Below, in pieces: positions 30,254-32,676 of a DNA stretch of 32,676 nucleotides (its first letter is position 1; the number at the start of each line of letters is the position of its first letter). The notes under the pieces are model-generated. The model had not been told where the DNA came from. It was given only the letters and a program-made list of their open reading frames with translations, and made no database searches. The stretch lies in NCBI RefSeq assembly GCF_000315625.1, contig NW_005434450.1:28891-61566 (forward strand). Direction: 5' to 3'. Origin of the DNA: Guillardia theta CCMP2712 (taxonomy: Eukaryota; Cryptophyceae; Pyrenomonadales; Geminigeraceae). Position numbers and translations under genes: made by a program.

Positions 30254-30487
30254 ATGTCGTCGGTGGCGGGGAAGATTTGGGATCGAGGAGGTTGGAAGGA
30301 ATGGAAGCCATGCAGGATGTGTAAACGACCGATGACATGGCGGACGTCATGGGAGAAGAACTGGGATGAAGTAAAATATTGTAGTGACAAGTGTAGGTGA
30401 TGCACATGCACTGCCATTCTCTGTCTCGAGCTGAAGTCTTTGTATTCCAGAGCACAAGCGAAACGCGAGAAGAAAGTGGAGTTGTGA
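30254..30487 (+). CDS. DUF2256 zinc-ribbon-like small protein, 59 aa
   Basis: Two exons, 30254-30396 and 30451-30487 (stop TGA), give 59 aa. The protein matches the DUF2256 signature: Cys20-x2-Cys23, then RPMTWRTSWEKNWDEVKYCS with Cys43-x3-Cys47 and a basic tail (RAQAKREKKVEL). The paired cysteines suggest one zinc site. The family is mostly bacterial, also found in algae and plants; the function is unknown to me. The donor AG/GTGATG and acceptor TTCCAG/A restore the conserved SDKCR. An acceptor-like GTACAG directly precedes the ATG, so a longer N-terminus is possible. It is convergent with the MRH gene, with only 30 bp between stop codons. Confidence 0.85.
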
Positions 30488-30517
30488 GATAGGGGTGGCT
30501 GTAGCTGTATGTGACTG

Positions 30518-32162
30518 TTAACATCTGAGAAGAGTGAAGGATTCAAGACTCGATGCCAATCTGCCTCCTTGTGGGTCATCTTCCTCCTCTCCACCTTCAA
30601 TCGCAAAATCGACTTGTCCCTGTTTTGCAGGCACAAACCAGATGTCAGGCGCTCACGTGGGAGGAGCGTCTCTTCGGAGATAGTTTCTCCATCCTAGCAC
30701 CAGCGTCACTTGAATGAGAGCATGCGAGGAACGCGTGAGAGCATGCGAGGAATGCGGTCCCACCGTTGGAGTCACGGCCCTGAGGTGAGAATGCCATGAT
30801 GCGAGCTGAGACCTGTCGGGAGGGTCAGGGCAGCCTTGACCCCCGACCGTCACCTGCTCCACCAGCATGATGACTGCTGCCCCCAGCAGACGAATCTCTT
30901 TGATGTGCGGGAAAGATTCCATGCTCGCCGGGAGATTACGGTACCTGAGCAGGACAGCTTGACGTAAGCTGCGGTCGTTGAGCTCAGAGAGCATGGGAGC
31001 ACCTGACGTTGTAGTAGAAGACGGCGATCAGGTAAAGGCCCACCGCCACCAACACCCAGAAGAAGATGGGAAGAAACGTAGATGGCTGCGACAAACTTGT
31101 GTCACGAGCACTTCACAACCAGGGCATGTGAACCTTCCGAGGGCAAGCATAACCTGTCCGCCATCGGACCACGAACTCGCAATCACCGTACACGGCGATC
31201 GGCCTTCCTACGCTCAGCTGCCATGATCCATTCAATACGACGCCATGAGACATTGAACTTGCCGTGCGATCGCATTCGAAATGGAATGAGATGGATCTTG
31301 AGGTTTTCCCGTCGCATCTATCATCTCTTGAGGACACGCACACAAGGTACACACGCTGCTACTCACCTTGATCCTCCTCCGTAGTCCAACTTCACCCCGC
31401 GGGACGGCCGTCTGTCAGGATCTCAGTGGGAAGGGGGTTCGGGTACTTTGCACCGAGGGTCCAGCAACGACCACCGCGCTCTTGACGCGTCTCCCATCTT
31501 GTAACAGACGCCATCGGCTGTCTGGAACAAGGTCACCCCCTCCCTCAACTCCCTTGAGAGGCACTTGATATCCGATGCCGCGCGGGATCTTGGATGGATC
31601 CTTGTACAGCGCTATGCACTCGTCGGGGAGATTCATGGTATTCCGACAAATGTTAAAGAAGAAGACCTCGTCTCCTCTCGTCAACGAGTAGTCTCTGCTC
31701 CGACATGAGTAGATGCATGAGAGCAGGGCGAGGACTCGCCTGCAGTGTCTGGTGGTGCATTTCTCGTTGGAGTTCTGCAGTTGGCTCAGATCCCAGTCGT
31801 AAACATTTCCGGTGGATTTGCTGTGGTGCTCGAAGACGCAGGGATGGCTGGACATGCTCTCTTCAACCTGTGCATCCTTGCAATCACTAACCTTCCTCCC
31901 ATACTCAAAACAACGACCTCCTGAAGTTGGAACGCTATGCTGTAGTAGCCGACGAACCCTATGACAGCGAGGAGAATGACGAACACGAAGAACGTCGCAA
32001 ACTCTGGCCTGTGTGGACGCAGAAGACAAGATCAGGTGCCTGCACGACCTTGCAGAGGAACAAGAAGGCTCACCTCTCTCTGAGCCTCGATTGAAAGCTT
32101 CCTCCTGCCGCAACCACGTCACTTTGGGTCTCATTCCACAGGAAGTTTCCGTCACCCAACAT
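30518..32162 (-). CDS. MRH-domain (mannose-6-phosphate receptor homology) membrane protein
   Basis: MRH domains bind N-glycans in sorting receptors and ER quality control. Exons: 32162-32074, 32008-31918, 31876-31740, 31694-31565, 31521-31454, 31411-31367, 31326-31134, 31085-31003, 30944-30854 and 30619-30518 (stop TAA), about 342 aa. Order: cytosolic N-terminus (MLGDGNFLWNETQSD), a membrane segment (about residues 36-56), an MRH domain (about 69-248) with VYDWDLSQL, DEVFFFNIC, TADGVCYKMGD, SRGVKLDYGGGS, SISFHFECD and WRTGYACP, a second membrane segment (about 255-274) and an acidic tail (EGGEEEDD). Ten cysteines are spread over the domain. Several introns are 41-45 nt; the one at 31739-31695 starts with GC and is a multiple of 3, so it might instead be retained. 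A 37-nt exon at 30693-30657 could replace the tail with DGETISEETLLPR. Sugar-contacting residues cannot be assigned without an alignment. Confidence 0.82.
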
Positions 32163-32489
32163 GCTTCCTCGGCTCCCGGACGAGCGTGGGAGAGGCGGGA
32201 AGGGAGAGCAGCAGAGGTCTTGCGGTCTCTCTCAGACTGTCGATGGTCTCCTCCTCCTCTCCTCTCCTCCTCACTCGTCGACCCCTCTCCATCTCGTCGC
32301 TCCATGCATCATGACGCAACCAGAATGGCCCACATCCCCGCGAAGTTCCGGGCCGGTTGCCCGAGCTCGGCGTACCCGGGTGGCGGATCTACTGAACCCA
32401 CTGAATGAGATTTTTACTCATTCCGAAGGGACTGATCGAATTTTGTCCGCAGGATGTGCGCAATGCGATTAGGAGCGACGTGGAAGAGG
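32163..32489. other. Upstream region of the MRH gene, no firm gene
   Basis: The region contains pyrimidine-rich CTCCTCCTCT at about 32250-32272. A plus-strand ATG at 32311 opens a 53-codon ORF ending RILSAGCAQCD at 32472, with no recognisable family. I do not call it a gene. Confidence 0.35.

Positions 32490-32676
<187 letters not shown>

Noticed and set aside
32311-32472. Plus-strand 53-codon ORF before the (GA)n tract
   Set aside because: No recognisable family, no clear splice or start context, antisense to the upstream region of the MRH gene.

Overview
This window looks like nuclear DNA of a unicellular eukaryote, most likely an alga. Genes are split by spliceosomal introns, several only 41-56 nt long, and there are no operons. 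The families are eukaryotic: mitochondrial complex III subunit QCR7, ER translocon subunit TRAP-gamma, an MRH/mannose-6-phosphate-receptor-like protein, a PB1-UBA protein, an Sfi1-type centrin-binding giant and a FAM210/DUF1279 protein. DUF639 (typical of plants and algae), DUF2256 (typical of bacteria and photosynthetic eukaryotes) and a YebC/TACO1 protein point to a photosynthetic lineage. A cryptophyte such as Guillardia theta is my best guess, but nothing in the window proves it.

Layout. 1-1462 (-): YebC/TACO1 gene running off the left edge, its introns filled with GGA/CCT low complexity. 2269-3066 (+): unrecognised multi-exon gene. 3326-4726 (-) and 4718-5062 (+): two small unrecognised genes, head to head. 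5116-5890: GC-rich island followed by a G-tract block. 5899-6720 (+): QCR7. 7010-10129 (-): DUF639 membrane protein. 10370-11870: C-tract block, GC-rich island, then G-tract block with opposite strand polarity. 12361-14179 (+): PB1-UBA protein with an Ala/Glu-rich coiled coil. 14332-24788 (-): giant Sfi1-like gene holding about 8 kb of nearly identical 1.6-1.8 kb tandem units and a 100-N gap. 25210-26160: C-tracts around a third GC-rich island. 26995-27873 (+): FAM210/DUF1279. 28035-29662 (-): TRAP-gamma. 29680-29960: C-tracts. 30048-30067: perfect palindrome. 30254-30487 (+): DUF2256 zinc-ribbon protein. 30518-32162 (-): MRH membrane protein. 32490-32676: (GA)n.

I built the gene models by hand, joining GT-AG (occasionally GC-AG) boundaries so that phase and family homology agree. 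QCR7, DUF639, PB1-UBA, TRAP-gamma, DUF2256, FAM210 and most of the MRH gene close cleanly in phase. The genes share no pathway, although TRAP-gamma and the MRH protein both belong to the secretory system, and QCR7 and probably FAM210 act in mitochondria.

Three things stand out. First, the Sfi1-like array alternates short and long units whose sequence cassettes have recombined. Second, blocks of G-runs lie upstream of most gene starts, nearly always with the G-runs on the coding strand. Third, three GC-rich islands share CTCAGTG/CACTGAG words and sit just outside those blocks. The last two could be an undescribed promoter architecture or a repeat family.
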